This document shows, piece after piece, positions 34,285 to 46,122 of a stretch of DNA of 64,000 nt; within the stretch, counting starts at the first letter, position 1, and each line of letters begins with the position of its first letter. The position numbers and the translations under genes are program-made. This stretch comes from Chionoecetes opilio. Its lineage: Eukaryota; Arthropoda; Malacostraca; Decapoda; Majidae. The stretch spans positions 22,501-86,500 of the forward strand of contig JACEEZ010018928.1 in NCBI GenBank assembly GCA_016584305.1. The letters run 5' to 3'. The notes beneath the pieces were generated by a model, which saw only the letters and a program-made list of their open reading frames with translations, was not told where the DNA came from and did not search any database.

Positions 34285-35140
34285 TTGGGTTTTTTCCATA
34301 AGTCATATTAGGTTTTTTTCCATAAGTCATATTAGGTTTTTTTCCATAAGTCATATTAGTTTTTTTTCCATAAGTCATATTAGGTTTTTCTCCATAAGTC
34401 ATTAGTTTTTTTCCATAAGTCATATCAGGTTTTTTTCCATAAGACATCAGGTTTTTTTCCATAAGACAGTAGGTTTTTTTTCATAAGACATTAGGTTTTT
34501 TTACATAAGACATATTAGGCTTTTTTTCCCATGTCATATTAGGTTTTTTTTCCATAAGACATTAGTTTTTTTTCCATAAGACATAGTAGGTTTTTTTCCA
34601 TAAGTCATATTAGGTTTTTTTCCATAAGTCATATTAGGTTTTTTTCCATAAGTCATTAGGTTTTTTTCCATAAGTCATATTAGGTTTTTTTCCATAAGTC
34701 ATATTAGGTTTTTTTCCATAAGTCATATTAGGTTTTTTTCAATAAGTCATATTAGGTTTTTTTCCATAAGTCATATTAGGTTTTTTTCCATAAGTCAAAT
34801 AAGTTTTTTTCCATAAGTCATATCAGGTTTTTTTCCATAAGTCATATCAGGTTTTTTTCCATAAGTCATATCAGGTTTTTTTCCATAAGTCATATCAGGT
34901 TTTTTTCCATAAGTCATATCAGGTTTTTTTCCATAAGACATATCAGGTTTTTTTCCATAAGTCATAGCAGGTTTTTTTCCATAAGTCATATTAGGTTTTT
35001 TTCCATAAGTCATATTAGGTTTTTTTCCATAAGTCATATTTTTTTTTTTTCCATAAGTCATACAGTATTAGGTTTTTTTCCATAAGTCAAATAATTTTTT
35101 TCCCATAAGTATTATCAGTTTTTTTCTCCATAAGTCATAT
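34285..35140. repeat. 24-bp minisatellite
   Basis: About 35 copies of CCATAAGTCATATTAG plus a G(T)7 run; variants change GTCAT to GACAT or TTA to TCA. Confidence 0.95.
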
Positions 35141-35384
35141 TAGGTTATGCCACACGCACCTACATTTTTCCTTTGTTTGTACCTGTAGGCCTATTCATCA
35201 TGCCTTTCATCACACCGCCTAAAGCCTATCAAGAATACAGAGGCAAAAGTTTTCATACTGTATTCTAGCAGTGTACCTATGGAAAGTTTGATTAGATTGA
35301 AATAGATTAGATATCAAAGTGTTTTTTTTCTTTGTTTTTTTTCCCCTTGATCCCTTTTTTCCCTTGATGATAAAAAAAAAGGTA

Positions 35385-35690
35385 TTATTCCAGATGAGCA
35401 CCGAATTCACTTGGGTGGACGAAACTATTTTTTTCTGGTGAGTTTTGATGTGTTTTGAATGAATCTCCTAACCGTTTCTGTTGCAAATCATTTTTTTTTT
35501 TTAGTTAGGTATAGGTTAGGTTAGGTTAGGTTCAATTTTTCTTTGTCATTTTTGTTGCAAATAAAAAAAAATATATATAAAGCAATAGAAACGGTTAACA
35601 GATTAATTCAAAACACATCAAAACTTACCCTAAAAAAATAGTTTAGTCCACCAAAGGAAGTTCGGTGTTCATCTGGAAATTTACCAAAAA
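35385..35690. mobile_element. Palindromic MITE in SNX intron 1
   Basis: CCAGATGAGCACCGAATTC, GGTGGACGAAACTATTTTT and GTTTTGATGTGTTTTGAAT at the left pair with complements at the right (AGTTCGGTGTTCATCTGG). The centre has (GGTTA)n. Confidence 0.85.
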
Positions 35691-35989
35691 AAGATACTGA
35701 ATTTAAAAGTAGTGAAGAGCTGGGCAATTTTTAAACTTTAAATAACATCATAAACAAAATACAGTAAGATAATTTCCAAACTACAATGGAAGAGTACATA
35801 ATTATTTTTTTAGGATTTATGACTAATATTTTTATGGTTATCTGTGAGGCTGTTGGATTATGCATGGGTACCAAGTCATCCAAAGTATAGATAGACATCC
35901 CTCATGGCATTCCAATAATAATAGAATAATTGTTTATCAAAGTATGTACATTCATCATAACAATTTTTTTAAAAAGATTCGTTATTATC

Positions 35990-36450
35990 TTCTGTTATCA
36001 TTTAGTTTAGTTATCATTTATTATTAGTTAGCATTAGTATCTTTAATTATCATTTAGTAAGTTATTATTTATTATTAGTTAGCATTAGTATCATTAGTAT
36101 TTTTAGTTAGCATTTAGTTAAGTTATTATTTATTATTAGTTACCATTAGTATCTTTAGGTATCATTTAGTTAAGTTATCATTTAATATTAGTTACCATTA
36201 GTATCTTTAGGTATCATTTAGTTAAGTTATCATTTAATATTAGTTAGCATTAGTATCTTTAGTTATCATTTAGTTAAGTTATCATTAATATTAGTTAGCA
36301 TTAGTATCTTTAGTTATCATTTAGTTAAGTTATCATATATTATTAGTTACCCTCAGCATCAATAGTATCATCATATCATTAGAATCTTTAGTTATCATTT
36401 AATATTAGTTAGCATCATTAATATCTTACAATCATATAGTGAAGTTATCA
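35990..36450. repeat. ~60-bp minisatellite
   Basis: Units of TTAGTTATCATTTAGTTAAG, TTATCATTTAATATTAG and TTAGCATTAGTATCTTT. Confidence 0.9.
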
Positions 36451-36744
36451 GATCACTCATCAATTAATCATCACTCACAGCCTCTATTGCCACCCCTGAT
36501 AGCAGCCAGCAGACAATGATCTACTATCTCTTGTCACTCACCCTCCCACCGCCACCTGATAACCCACAGCCCACTCACTACCCTGGGTCTGGGGTCTGGC
36601 CGTCACTAGCCAGCCCTTCACTCCGAGCCTCGCGCATCACTACGGAACTCTTCTCGACAATCCCCGCTGCCCTCAAGGTCTCATTAACTCGTCCCTACGC
36701 CACTTTACCAACCACGCCCCTTAGCTTGTGTCTTAACTGCCTAG

Positions 36745-37027
36745 CTTAACCCCTTCACGCCCAGATCTTTCCTTTGCTATATAAAATTGTCTGTTGTTAC
36801 CCATAAAATTAAGAAAAAGTGACCAAAATATACCTTAACTTAACAAACAAAATATAACTTGCCCTAAATATACCTTAACTTAACAAAATATAACTTAATA
36901 TACCAAATTCACTAGTGGATAAGTATACTAAATAGGTCATATCTATAAAATCTTGCTTATATTCATTAAAATGATCTAATGGTTCCCAAATTACAATGGA
37001 AATTATGTTCTGGGTCTCAAGGGGTTA
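36745..37027 (-). mobile_element. piggyBac-type MITE, copy 5
   Basis: TTAA then CCCCTTCACGCCCAGATC at the left, GTTCTGGGTCTCAAGGGG then TTAA at the right: inverted relative to the copies at 9-11 kb. A small internal tandem copy of TATACCTTAACTTAACAAA makes it longer than the others. Confidence 0.85.
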
Positions 37028-37132
37028 ATGCACAGACTCGTCCTTAGATTTGTAGATCCGTGGTGTCCTGTGGCGTTTTTTATGCTCTCGTTCCCGTGTT
37101 TTGCTGTGACGTACAATGCACTTTTCCTCACC

Positions 37133-37677
37133 TCAAAAAAAAAAAAAAAAAAAAAAAAGTGTATCCTTGTATCTAGGTACTATTGCAACTTTTTTGGGTG
37201 TTTTGCCTTGTACCACTTCCCTCACAACTAAGTTTATAATGTTAGATAAAGCAGTATATACTCTTAATCAACTAGCTAACTCGTATTCATCAGTATGTTG
37301 GTAGTTTTTGATTAAATGGTCTGTTAAATCTCTGCCTCTCATCATCATCCACTCACTCATCTCTGCTTAATGTCGCCTGGATTTGTTTTGCAGCCAAAGC
37401 ACTTAAATGGTGATAATTAGCAAGAGGGAGTAGATAACACAAGTGAATAGACATAGTGTACGTGAATAATAATATAAGTGAATAATAATAACATAAGTGA
37501 ATAGACATAGTGTAAGCCATGGAGTGAAGGGGAGACACTGTTTATAAAGCCTGTGTAGTAAATATCGAGTAACTGATTGTGTGTGTGCGTATGTCAAAGA
37601 ATTTCGGTTAATGCAAATGCGTATAATTTTAGTTTATTTATCTATAGAATTATTAAGGTCATTCATTATCAGAAGTA
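37133..37677. other. Poly(A) run and AT-rich intron
   Basis: A 24-base A run at 37135-37158, then unique intronic sequence with a diverged repeat of AGTGAATAGACATAGTGTA (about 37440 and 37496). No exon is seen. Confidence 0.5.
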
Positions 37678-38077
37678 CAGGTTGAAGTTCCCAAACCCGG
37701 CATCCCAAGACTCGGCAACACCCAAAACTCTGCTATGGTTCCGGATTTTCCAAAACCCGGCAGAACACCCAAAACCCGGCGCGTATTTGCCGGGTCGGCC
37801 GCTAGGTGCCACCACACTAGGCCGCTTGGTTTCTCCGCCGATTTGTTTGTTGTTGTTATTGTTCAGTGGTGTTGTGACTGTAGAGTTGTGTACACTGTAT
37901 TTTGTGTACTTCTACAGGTCTGTTATTGGTATTATGGCTCCCAAACGTCCTTGATTTTTTTCATGTGATTTTCATGCTTTTTTTCCCCTTAATATATCTA
38001 CGTTCTAAAAGTCGGAAAATTCCATTACTCGGCTCGGCGCTGGTCCCGAGGTTGCCGAGTTTGGGAACTTCAACCTG
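37678..38077 (+). mobile_element. Tigger/pogo-like deletion derivative, copy 1
   Basis: TA then CAGGTTGAAGTTCCCAAAC at the left and TTTGGGAACTTCAACCTG then TA at the right: 400 bp with about 24-bp TIRs and TA duplication. The interior keeps TTATTGGTATT followed by ATGGCTCCCAAACGTCC (MAPKRP), like the start of a Tigger-type transposase, and then goes straight to a TIR-proximal segment. It appears to be an internally deleted element. Confidence 0.8.
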
Positions 38078-38624
38078 TATACAGCGATTCGTTAGATTTT
38101 TTCATCTGATTTATTTTTTATATATGTGTGTTGTATGCGAAGATTTGGTTAATGCAAAGTATCTAGTAACTTTATGTATGTTCTAGTTTTAAGATATTTG
38201 TCGGATATACGTGCTCTTAGGTCTTTACTGTGTATTAGGTATTATTTTGGTTTTATATTTATTTTCGAATGCACTTGAAAGTGAAATGTGTGATGACTCA
38301 CTTGTTATTTTCAGTTTTCAGCAATTTTCAGGAGGCTACTGTCTGTACTTTTTTTTCACTTACCTACCTACTTACTTTTTTACTTTTATTTTACAGCATT
38401 GGTTGTTGTTACTTATTGTTTTCCTTTACTTCCCAAGCATCACAGAGGCGGCACAAAAGGCGTTCCACTCGCACCACACTGTTCTGCATTTATATTGTTA
38501 TGCATATCTTTGGTGTCAAATTGCTGTTATTGTTGTTTTCTCTTCTCTCTCTCTCTCTACTCTATCTCCTCTCTCATCTCCTTCTCTTTTTTATCTCCTC
38601 TCTTCTTCTCTCTATTCCCTCTCT

Positions 38625-38662
<38 letters not shown>

Positions 38663-38741
38663 TCTCTCTCTCTCCCTCCTTCTCTCTCTTCTCTCTTCTC
38701 TCTCTCTCTCTCTCTCTCTTCCTTCCTTCTTTTCCTCCTTC

Positions 38742-38827
<86 letters not shown>

Positions 38828-38849
38828 CCCTCTCTTCTCTCTCTCCTCT

Positions 38850-38939
<90 letters not shown>

Positions 38940-39085
38940 GATAGCTTTTTGCATGTCACTATAAACCTTTTGCATTATTGTATTATTGTGATCTCAAAAC
39001 ACCACTATTCTCATTTCCTTTATATAGATCTCTAGTAGATATTTTCTTTAAGTGTTTGCTTATGAAATGTCTACCTTTATATATC
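38078..39085. repeat. SNX intron 1 with CT-rich microsatellite
   Basis: Unique sequence to about 38540, then an imperfect (CT)n/(CTCTCC)n array to 38935, then unique sequence. No exon. Confidence 0.8.
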
Positions 39086-39458
39086 TATAGTCTATTTTTT
39101 TTATTATGGTCAAAATGCAGTAAGGAAGCCACGCCCCCTGCCTCATCTTCTATTCTACGGGGCAGGTGATTGGTGCATTCCTCGTATCATCACTACCAAT
39201 CACAATACCTTCACTACTTAACAGCGGCGTGACCACTGGACAGAGCAATCTTCACTACAAAGGGTGACAAAATATAAAATCCCTCTGTAGTGAAGATTGC
39301 TCTGTCCAGTGGTCACGCGCTGTTAAGTAGTGAAGATATTGTGATTGGTAGTGATGATACGAGGAATGCACCAATCAGCTGCCCCGTAGAATAGAAGGGG
39401 AGGCAGGGGGCGTGGCTTCCTTACTGCATTTTGACCTTAATACAAAAAATAGACTATA
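39086..39458. mobile_element. Palindromic MITE (TATAGTCTATT family), copy 1
   Basis: TATAGTCTATTTTTT at the left and AAAAAATAGACTATA at the right. Long inner complementarity includes AAGCCACGCCCCCTGCCTC, GGTGATTGGTGCATTCCTCG and CCACTGGACAGAGCAATC. Confidence 0.9.
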
Positions 39459-39523
39459 GGATTAATGTGTGTTCAAACTCCAATAGACTGTATGTAGTTG
39501 CTATTCTCTGTGTTTTGATGTGC

Positions 39524-40088
<565 letters not shown>

Positions 40089-40770
40089 ATAGTCTATTTT
40101 TATTATTATGGTCAAAATGCAGTAAGGAAGCCACGCCCCCTGCCTCCCCTTCTATTCTACGGGGCAGCTGATTGGTGCATTCCTCGTATCATCACTACAC
40201 GCCCCCTGCCTCCCCTTCTATTCTACGGGGCAGCTGATTGGTGCATTCCTCGTATCATCACTACCAATCACAGTATCTTCACTACTTAACAGCGCGTGAC
40301 CACTGGACAGAGCAATCTTCACTACGAGGATTTTGATTTTGTCACCGTCTGTAGTGGAAGATGCTCTGTCCATGTCAGCGCTGAGTAGTGAGATGTTGTG
40401 ATTGGTATGTGATACGAGAATGCACCAATCAGCTGCCCCGTTAATAGAAGGGAGGCAGGGGGGTGTAGTGATGATACGAGGAAAGCACCAATCAGCTGCC
40501 CGTAGAATAGAAGGGGAGGCAGGGGGCGTGTAGTGATGATACGAGGAAAGCACCAATCAGCTGCCCCATAGAATAGAAGGGGAGGCAGGGGGCGTGTAGT
40601 GATGATACGAGGAATGCACCAATCACCTGCCCCATAGAATAGAAGGGGAGGCAGGGGGCGTGTAGTGATGATACGAGGAATGCACCAATCAGCTGCCCCA
40701 TAGAATAGAAGGGGAGGCAGGGGGCGTGGCTTTCTTAGTGCATTTTGACCATAATAAAAAAAATAGACTA
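40089..40770. mobile_element. Palindromic MITE (TATAGTCTATT family), copy 2, arm-expanded
   Basis: Same ends as the copy at 39086, but a ~66-bp sub-terminal unit (with CGCCCCCTGCCTCCCC, CAGCTGATTGGTGC and CGTATCATCACTAC) is present twice in the left arm and about five times in the right. Confidence 0.88.
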
Positions 40771-40971
40771 GTCATTTATTAAGTGAGATTTCTGTTATGC
40801 CCTCTTTTGTTACAACCCTTGGCCAGTCCTCTATTATGTAAAGAAAATAATCATTAACACGCACACTTAAATCACTGATCTTCTAGACATGGACTCAAAG
40901 TAAGCGAGATTTTTTTTTATACTTTTTTTTCAACCCTTGGCCAGTCCTCGATGCTGTAAAAAAGAAATCAG

Positions 40972-41006
<35 letters not shown>

Positions 41007-41224
41007 CATAAATCACTTTTCTTCTATACAAAGGAACTCTAAGTAACTTTTCTTTAACTCAAAATACTCAAGATATTTTGTAGATATATTTTGTCTACCC
41101 TTGGCCAGTCATTTATTAAGTAGGATTTTTGTTACATCCTCTTTTTGTCCAACCCTTGACAAAAACTACCATGTTAATTTCTTGAAAACTTTTTAAAACC
41201 CAATTCTGAAAAAAAAAAATCTGG

Positions 41225-41298
<74 letters not shown>

Positions 41299-41517
41299 CA
41301 TAAATCACTTTTCTTCTATACAAGGACTCAAAATACTCCAAGATTTTTTGTGTACTAGTCTTTTTTTTGTCTACCCTTGGATTTATTAAGTAGGATTTTT
41401 GTTACACACACACACTCAGCCATTGCCCCGCCAGCCCCGCCCCGCCCCGCCCCGCCCCGCCCCAGCATGCAGCCTTGTAGTAGAGGTAACGGTTGTTTCC
41501 GCTCATTGTTGTTCCAG
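40771..41517. other. End of SNX intron 1
   Basis: Degenerate repeats of CCCTTGGCCAGTC, TTCTTCTATACAAGGACTC and (AC)n runs (40975-41003, 41226-41297). A (CCCCG)n block at 41431-41463 lies just above the exon. Confidence 0.6.
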
Positions 41518-42632
41518 TCGCCCGTGAGCGAGCAGACCACCACACCAGAAGACCAGCGCCGCCCCGAAGACCCCCTCACGCCTCCCCCACCTGCCTCCCC
41601 CATCCCTGACCCCCCCCAGTTCGGCAACCCCAGCCTGACACCTCCAATGACCTGTTTGTGTCGGCGGTGGGGCCCGGGGTGACGGAGAGTGAGGGAGGCC
41701 ACCCCGAGCTCACCTCCGTGCCCCTTGACCTGCCTGCTGGGGGGGAAGGCGAGCAGCAGGTCAGCACTGTAGTCCAGCACCTTGACCTTCGACCTACCTC
41801 GCCCTGCATTGCCTCTGACCTGCAACCTGTAACCTGCACCGACCCTGACACTACTGACACTAAGCCTACACTTGGTATCCTATTTGACCTTGACACTGAT
41901 CCTCAACCTGCAACCTGTAACCTTCTTGACCCCCAGCCTGTTACCCTTGACCCCCAGCCTGCATCCTACACTGACCTTGACCTTGACACTGATCCTCAAA
42001 CTGCAACCTGTAACCTTCTTGATCCCCAGCCTGTTACCCTTGACCCCCAGCCTGCATCCTACACTGACCTTGACCTTGACACTGATCCTCAAACTGCAAC
42101 CTGTAACCTTCTTGATCCCCAGCCTGTTATCCTTGACCCCCAGCCTGCATCCTACACTGACCTTGACCTTGACACTGATCCTCAAACTGCAACCTGTAAC
42201 CTTCTTGACCCCCAGCCTGCATCCTACACTGACCTTGACCTTGACACTGATCCCCAACCACCAACCTGTAACCTCCTTGACTCACAACCTAACACCCCGG
42301 AACAACAACCTCAGCCTGCAACCAACCTTCAAGAACCTACAGCGACCACCCTCATGTCGGATCCCACCCCCCTCACCCCCCCCATCCTTCCTCACCCTTG
42401 CATGGCCCTCCCACAGGAACAACAGGCACCCCCAGAGGCACTAGAGGCACCATCTGGCACCCCTCCCTCCCCCCACGAGCCTAGCCTGGCAGGTCAAGAC
42501 AAGGTGGCGGTGACAGCTCCTGACCCCACCCTTGACCTCACCTCTGACCCTGCCTTCTTGCATGACCCTCCTTCCTTCCTCGGGGAAACTGACACCACTG
42601 AGATCTCGCTTGATGAAGTAGTGAAGACCAAG
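41518..42632 (+). CDS. Sorting nexin 1/2, exon 2 (expanded N-terminal region)
   Basis: Encodes the low-complexity N-terminal region of the sorting nexin. From 41634 the frame is open for 333 codons in phase with exon 1: PDTSNDLFVSAVGPG, then a Pro/Asp/Thr-rich stretch with a 31-residue tandem repeat (LDTDPQTATCNLLDPQPV.., three full and one short copy, 41890-42260), ending TTEISLDEVVKTK at donor GTTTGG. NDLFVSAV echoes the DLF motif of SNX1/2. Two starts are possible. The AG at 41633 keeps phase. The stronger-looking TTGTTCCAG at 41517 opens SPVSEQTTTPEDQRR in another frame, which stops at 41682 unless one base is missing near 41640. Related proteins have a far shorter region here. No other fold is seen. 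Confidence 0.65.
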
Positions 42633-42649
42633 GTTTGGACTGCGCTCTA

Positions 42650-42966
42650 ATACTGTTCCTCTTCCTCCTATTCCTTCTTCCTATGTATTCCTATGTATTC
42701 CTTCTCCTTATTAATCTTCCTCCTATTCCTTCTTCCTATGTATTCCTATGTATTCCTTCTCCTACTCATTACTCTTCCTCCTCCTCGTCCTATTACTCTT
42801 CCTCCTTTTCTTCTCCTACTCATTCCTCTTTCTCCACCTCCTCCTCTTACTCATTCCTCCTCCTCCATCTATTACCTCTTCCTATTATTCACACACCCAG
42901 ATGATGGTCAGAGTAATGCCTTGTACCACTACTGCTTACTGGAAATCTGCTTCTCTTATTGATGTT
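42650..42966. repeat. Pyrimidine-rich repeat with TTCCTATGTA units
   Basis: Three blocks of CCTATGTATTCCTATGTATT followed by TTCTCC/TCCTCC runs, as at the LINE tail near 9295. Confidence 0.8.
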
Positions 42967-43262
42967 GCTTCCGTGGTGTAGTGGCTAGTGCGCCTGGCTA
43001 CGAATCTGCGGGCCCTGATTCGAATCCGGGCCAGGGCAAGTCGGCAGCCATCCCACCCAGCTGTTCTTTCTCCATTTCGAGGTTGATAAATGGGTACCTG
43101 GGGAAACCTGGGGATAGTAATTGTGGTAACCCGGAAGTCACACTAGCCCTGTGTCCCGGGGTAACGGGTTGTCAGTTTTGTCACCCACCACAGGCTTAAA
43201 ATGCTAATGCCACGGAGATGAGCACCGAGGCCACGCGCAGCCTAGCGTATGCCCCCATATCA
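42967..43262 (+). mobile_element. tRNA-derived SINE
   Basis: The head has GTGGTGTAGTGGCTAGTGC (A box) and GATTCGAATCC (a perfect B box). The body has GTACCTGGGGAAACCTGGGG and ATGAGCACCGAGGCCACGC. The loop CTACGAA suggests a tRNA-Arg (ACG) origin, with moderate certainty. An antisense 3' fragment of the same family is at 22560. Confidence 0.85.
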
Positions 43263-43714
43263 TATCACCTATTGATGTGGGAAATTAGCCAACAGTAACT
43301 ATTTCCAGTATTTTGACTTAGAAGACCATTAGAGGATTTCATTGCATTTAAAAGTCATCTGGGTGTGTGATTGTTTAGGCTGCAGAGGTGTAGTGGAAAT
43401 TCGTAGTAAAGGAGCACCAGTAAAGATTGATTTAAGGATGTTTTTCTATCGCTTCATCTTGGGAAGTCATTAATTTCCTTACTTGTATGTATTCCCAGTG
43501 AGAAAAAATCATCAATCTAAAAAAAAAAAAAAAAAATTGGCTACGGACGCTACAGGCTCCAACGAAAAAAGAAAAAAGAAATTTAAGTTAGTTAAGATGC
43601 TCCTTCGCTATGAATCCTCCATTGCTCTATCCTGTGCCTGCCTGAACACTATCTTGGCAGCCTCACTAATATATTCTTTAAGGCCTCAGCATCTTGTTCT
43701 ATTTAACATTAACA
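43263..43714. other. SNX intron 2, unique with poly(A)
   Basis: An 18-base A run at 43519-43536 followed by AAAAAAGAAAAAAGAAA. No exon or clear element. Confidence 0.5.
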
Positions 43715-44075
43715 CAACACACCACCCATCCTGAACCCTCCCCCACCCCACCCACCCCACCCACAACCTACCACTGCCTTGCTTAACACCCCACAACCCA
43801 CCCACAACCCACCACTACCTTGCTCAACACCACACCACCCACAGCCCACCCACAACCCACCATTACCTTGCTTAACACCACAGCCCACCCACAACCCACC
43901 ATTACCTTGCTTAACACCACACCACCCACAACCCACCCACAACCCACCCACAACCCACCCACAACCCACCATTACCTTGCTTAACACCACACCACACCAC
44001 CCACAACCCACCTACAACCCACCTACAACCCACCCACAACCCACCATTACCTTGCTTAACCCCACACCACCCTCG
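43715..44075. repeat. ACCCACAACCC minisatellite
   Basis: Higher-order array: short ACCCACAACCC units interspersed with ATTACCTTGCTTAACACC. Confidence 0.92.
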
Positions 44076-44539
44076 GGAAGACTGTGAGTTATGACACTAA
44101 CGCTGTGGCATGTTCTTCGCTACTGTGAGTACAATGCTTAATGCCTCTCATACTCCCTGCGCTGAATACTGCATGCTTGCCTATCTCCTCCTATCTCAAG
44201 GTTTGCTGGGTGCCCGTGAAGCTATAGAAGACTTATAGCTTGGCCTTAGAGGGTTTATTGTAGAGGGATTAATATGATAGAAGGTGAGGGTGAGCGCTTT
44301 GCTGGCTTAGGGTTGAGGTGTGGCTTTCCTCCAACCTGACCAAATGACTGTATCCGATTAAGGACGTAAATATCCACTTATCCTGTTGTATGTGTGCGTG
44401 ACTGTGTATGTGAGTGTGTGTGTGTACGTGTGAGTGAGATTTTGTATTGTAGTTGTTCTGTTGATTTGATTCAGTTTACCCTCTTATTCAATATTAATTT
44501 CCTTTAGTTTTTAGTTCTCAGTTTGCCTCATATTCAACA
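44076..44539. other. SNX intron 2, unique
   Basis: No feature recognised apart from a short TG run near 44415. Confidence 0.4.
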
Positions 44540-44900
44540 TTAATTTTGTCTCTTAGTTATGCTAGTTTTCCATGTATAACCAGAACTCGTAGAATTAGGT
44601 TGATAATTATAATGTAGGAGTATCAATTATTTTGTCTCTTAGTTATGCTAGTTTTCCATGTATAACCAGAACTCGTAGAATTAGGTTGATAATGTAGGAG
44701 TATCAATTATTTTGTCTCCTAGTTATGTTAGTTTTCCATGTATAACCATAACTCGTAGAATTAGGTTGATAATGTAGGAGTATCAATTATTTTATCTCTA
44801 AGTTATGTTAGTTTACCGTGTATAACCAGAACTCGTAGAATTAGGCTGATAATTATAATGTAGGAGTATCAATTATTTTGTCTCTTAGTTATATTAGTTT
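44540..44900. repeat. ~80-88-bp tandem repeat
   Basis: Five units with TCTTAGTTATGCTAGTTTTC, CATGTATAACCAGAACTCG and GTAGGAGTATCAATTATTTT. A diverged copy lies at 44975-45040. Confidence 0.9.
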
Positions 44901-45061
44901 CTCATGTACAATTCTAGGCTAATCTCAATGGCTGATTCGACCCAGGTATCCCCCCAATTAGTTAGAATTAGAGAAGGTTTACTGTATAACCAGAACTCAC
45001 ATATGTAATTAGGCTGTGAATGTAGGAGTATCAATTGTTGTTCATGGAAAGATGGTAGGAA

Positions 45062-45272
45062 CTAGTCTTGGTTTTTTTACGAGTCAAAAAATCCATTCTA
45101 TCTTAAGGTCTCATGCTTAAAATGATGCCTATGTTTGCCTGATAATAGGGTTAACTATGATAAAATACCACTGAAATTTAGAAGAACGGTAGTATTCCCT
45201 TCTCCTGGCATCAAATATCAGTCAGTAAGCAGCAAGGGGGCAGGATTTCTTGCCTCGTAAAGAAATAGTATA
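45062..45272. mobile_element. MITE, AGTCTTxTTTTTTACGAG family, copy 1
   Basis: Shares AAGGTCTCATGCTTAAAATG and CCCTTCTCCTGGCATCAAAT with 46123. The ends CTAGTCTT..ACGAG and CTCGT..AAATAGTA are inverted. Upstream of SNX exon 3. Confidence 0.8.
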
Positions 45273-45476
45273 GGAAGCACACAGCATATTTCCAGCACTG
45301 AGTCGTGGGTGTTGCCTAGGAATGGGCCTCTTTGTACATACTGTGAATAGAAACACAATTAGAGCACAGAACTCGGGGTCCAGAAAGCCTTGGATCAACA
45401 CTAGCATGAGAATGGACAGAGTTTTTATCACAGTACATACAAAGCACAGTAAATTTATGTATTTCATTACGAGATA

Positions 45477-45480
<4 letters not shown>

Positions 45481-45510
<30 letters not shown>

Positions 45511-45648
45511 ACATACACACACATACACACCTATAGATTTAAAGCACCTAGATAAGTGTTGTATATATTTAAAAAAAAAAAATCGATTATACTTTTTTTA
45601 ATGCTATGAAAAAAGACAACAACTTTTACAGAGGTCACTTTCTTGGAG

Positions 45649-45720
<72 letters not shown>
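45481..45720. repeat. (AC)n microsatellites
   Basis: (AC)n at 45481-45535 and 45652-45718, with unique sequence between. Confidence 0.95.
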
Positions 45721-45721
<1 letters not shown>

Positions 45722-45978
45722 GCTCCAAATTAATGATCATTGTACAGTCACACATAGCCCCCCAAAAAATATAAACAAAAAACCTCCCATATCAAAAAAA
45801 AAAAAAAAAAAAAAATCCCATATAAAAAATATATATATAAAAAAAACCTCCCTCAGTTCCCCTCAAGTCCCAACCCTCCATGTATTTCTCTCTTTTCTCT
45901 CTCCCCTTCCTCCCCTTCCTCCCCTTCCTCCCTTCCTCCCCTCCTTGCCAGCCAACATTCTTCCCTCCCACCCTGCAG

Positions 45979-46056
45979 GAGGTGTCCCTGGAGGAGGAGG
46001 CAGACGAACCCGACATTTTTGACACCATGTCGTCGCCGAAGCTGCAGCTGAATCAG
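45979..46056 (+). CDS. Sorting nexin 1/2, exon 3
   Basis: Encodes EVSLEEEADEPDIFD then TMSSPKLQLNQ (26 codons, phase 0 to 0). EVSL is shared with SNX2 just before the PX domain. Acceptor CCACCCTGCAG, donor GTGGGC. A second AG at 45951 (CTCCTTGCCAG) would add nine in-frame codons (PTFFPPTLQ), so the 5' end may be alternative. Confidence 0.8.
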
Positions 46057-46122
46057 GTGGGCGGTGGTGGTGGTGGGGTGGTGGTAGAGGTATATAGTGT
46101 AGGTGTAACTGTATATGTATAC

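Noticed and set aside
34244..35061. Minus-strand MTYGKKPN repeat frames
   Set aside because: Product of the 24-bp minisatellite in SNX intron 1.
41880..42257. Minus-strand frame with 31-residue repeats
   Set aside because: Mirror of the repeat in SNX exon 2; only the plus frame is bounded by splice sites in phase.
42970..43045. tRNA-Arg gene
   Set aside because: A and B boxes are good, but the anticodon stem is imperfect and the SINE body continues directly.
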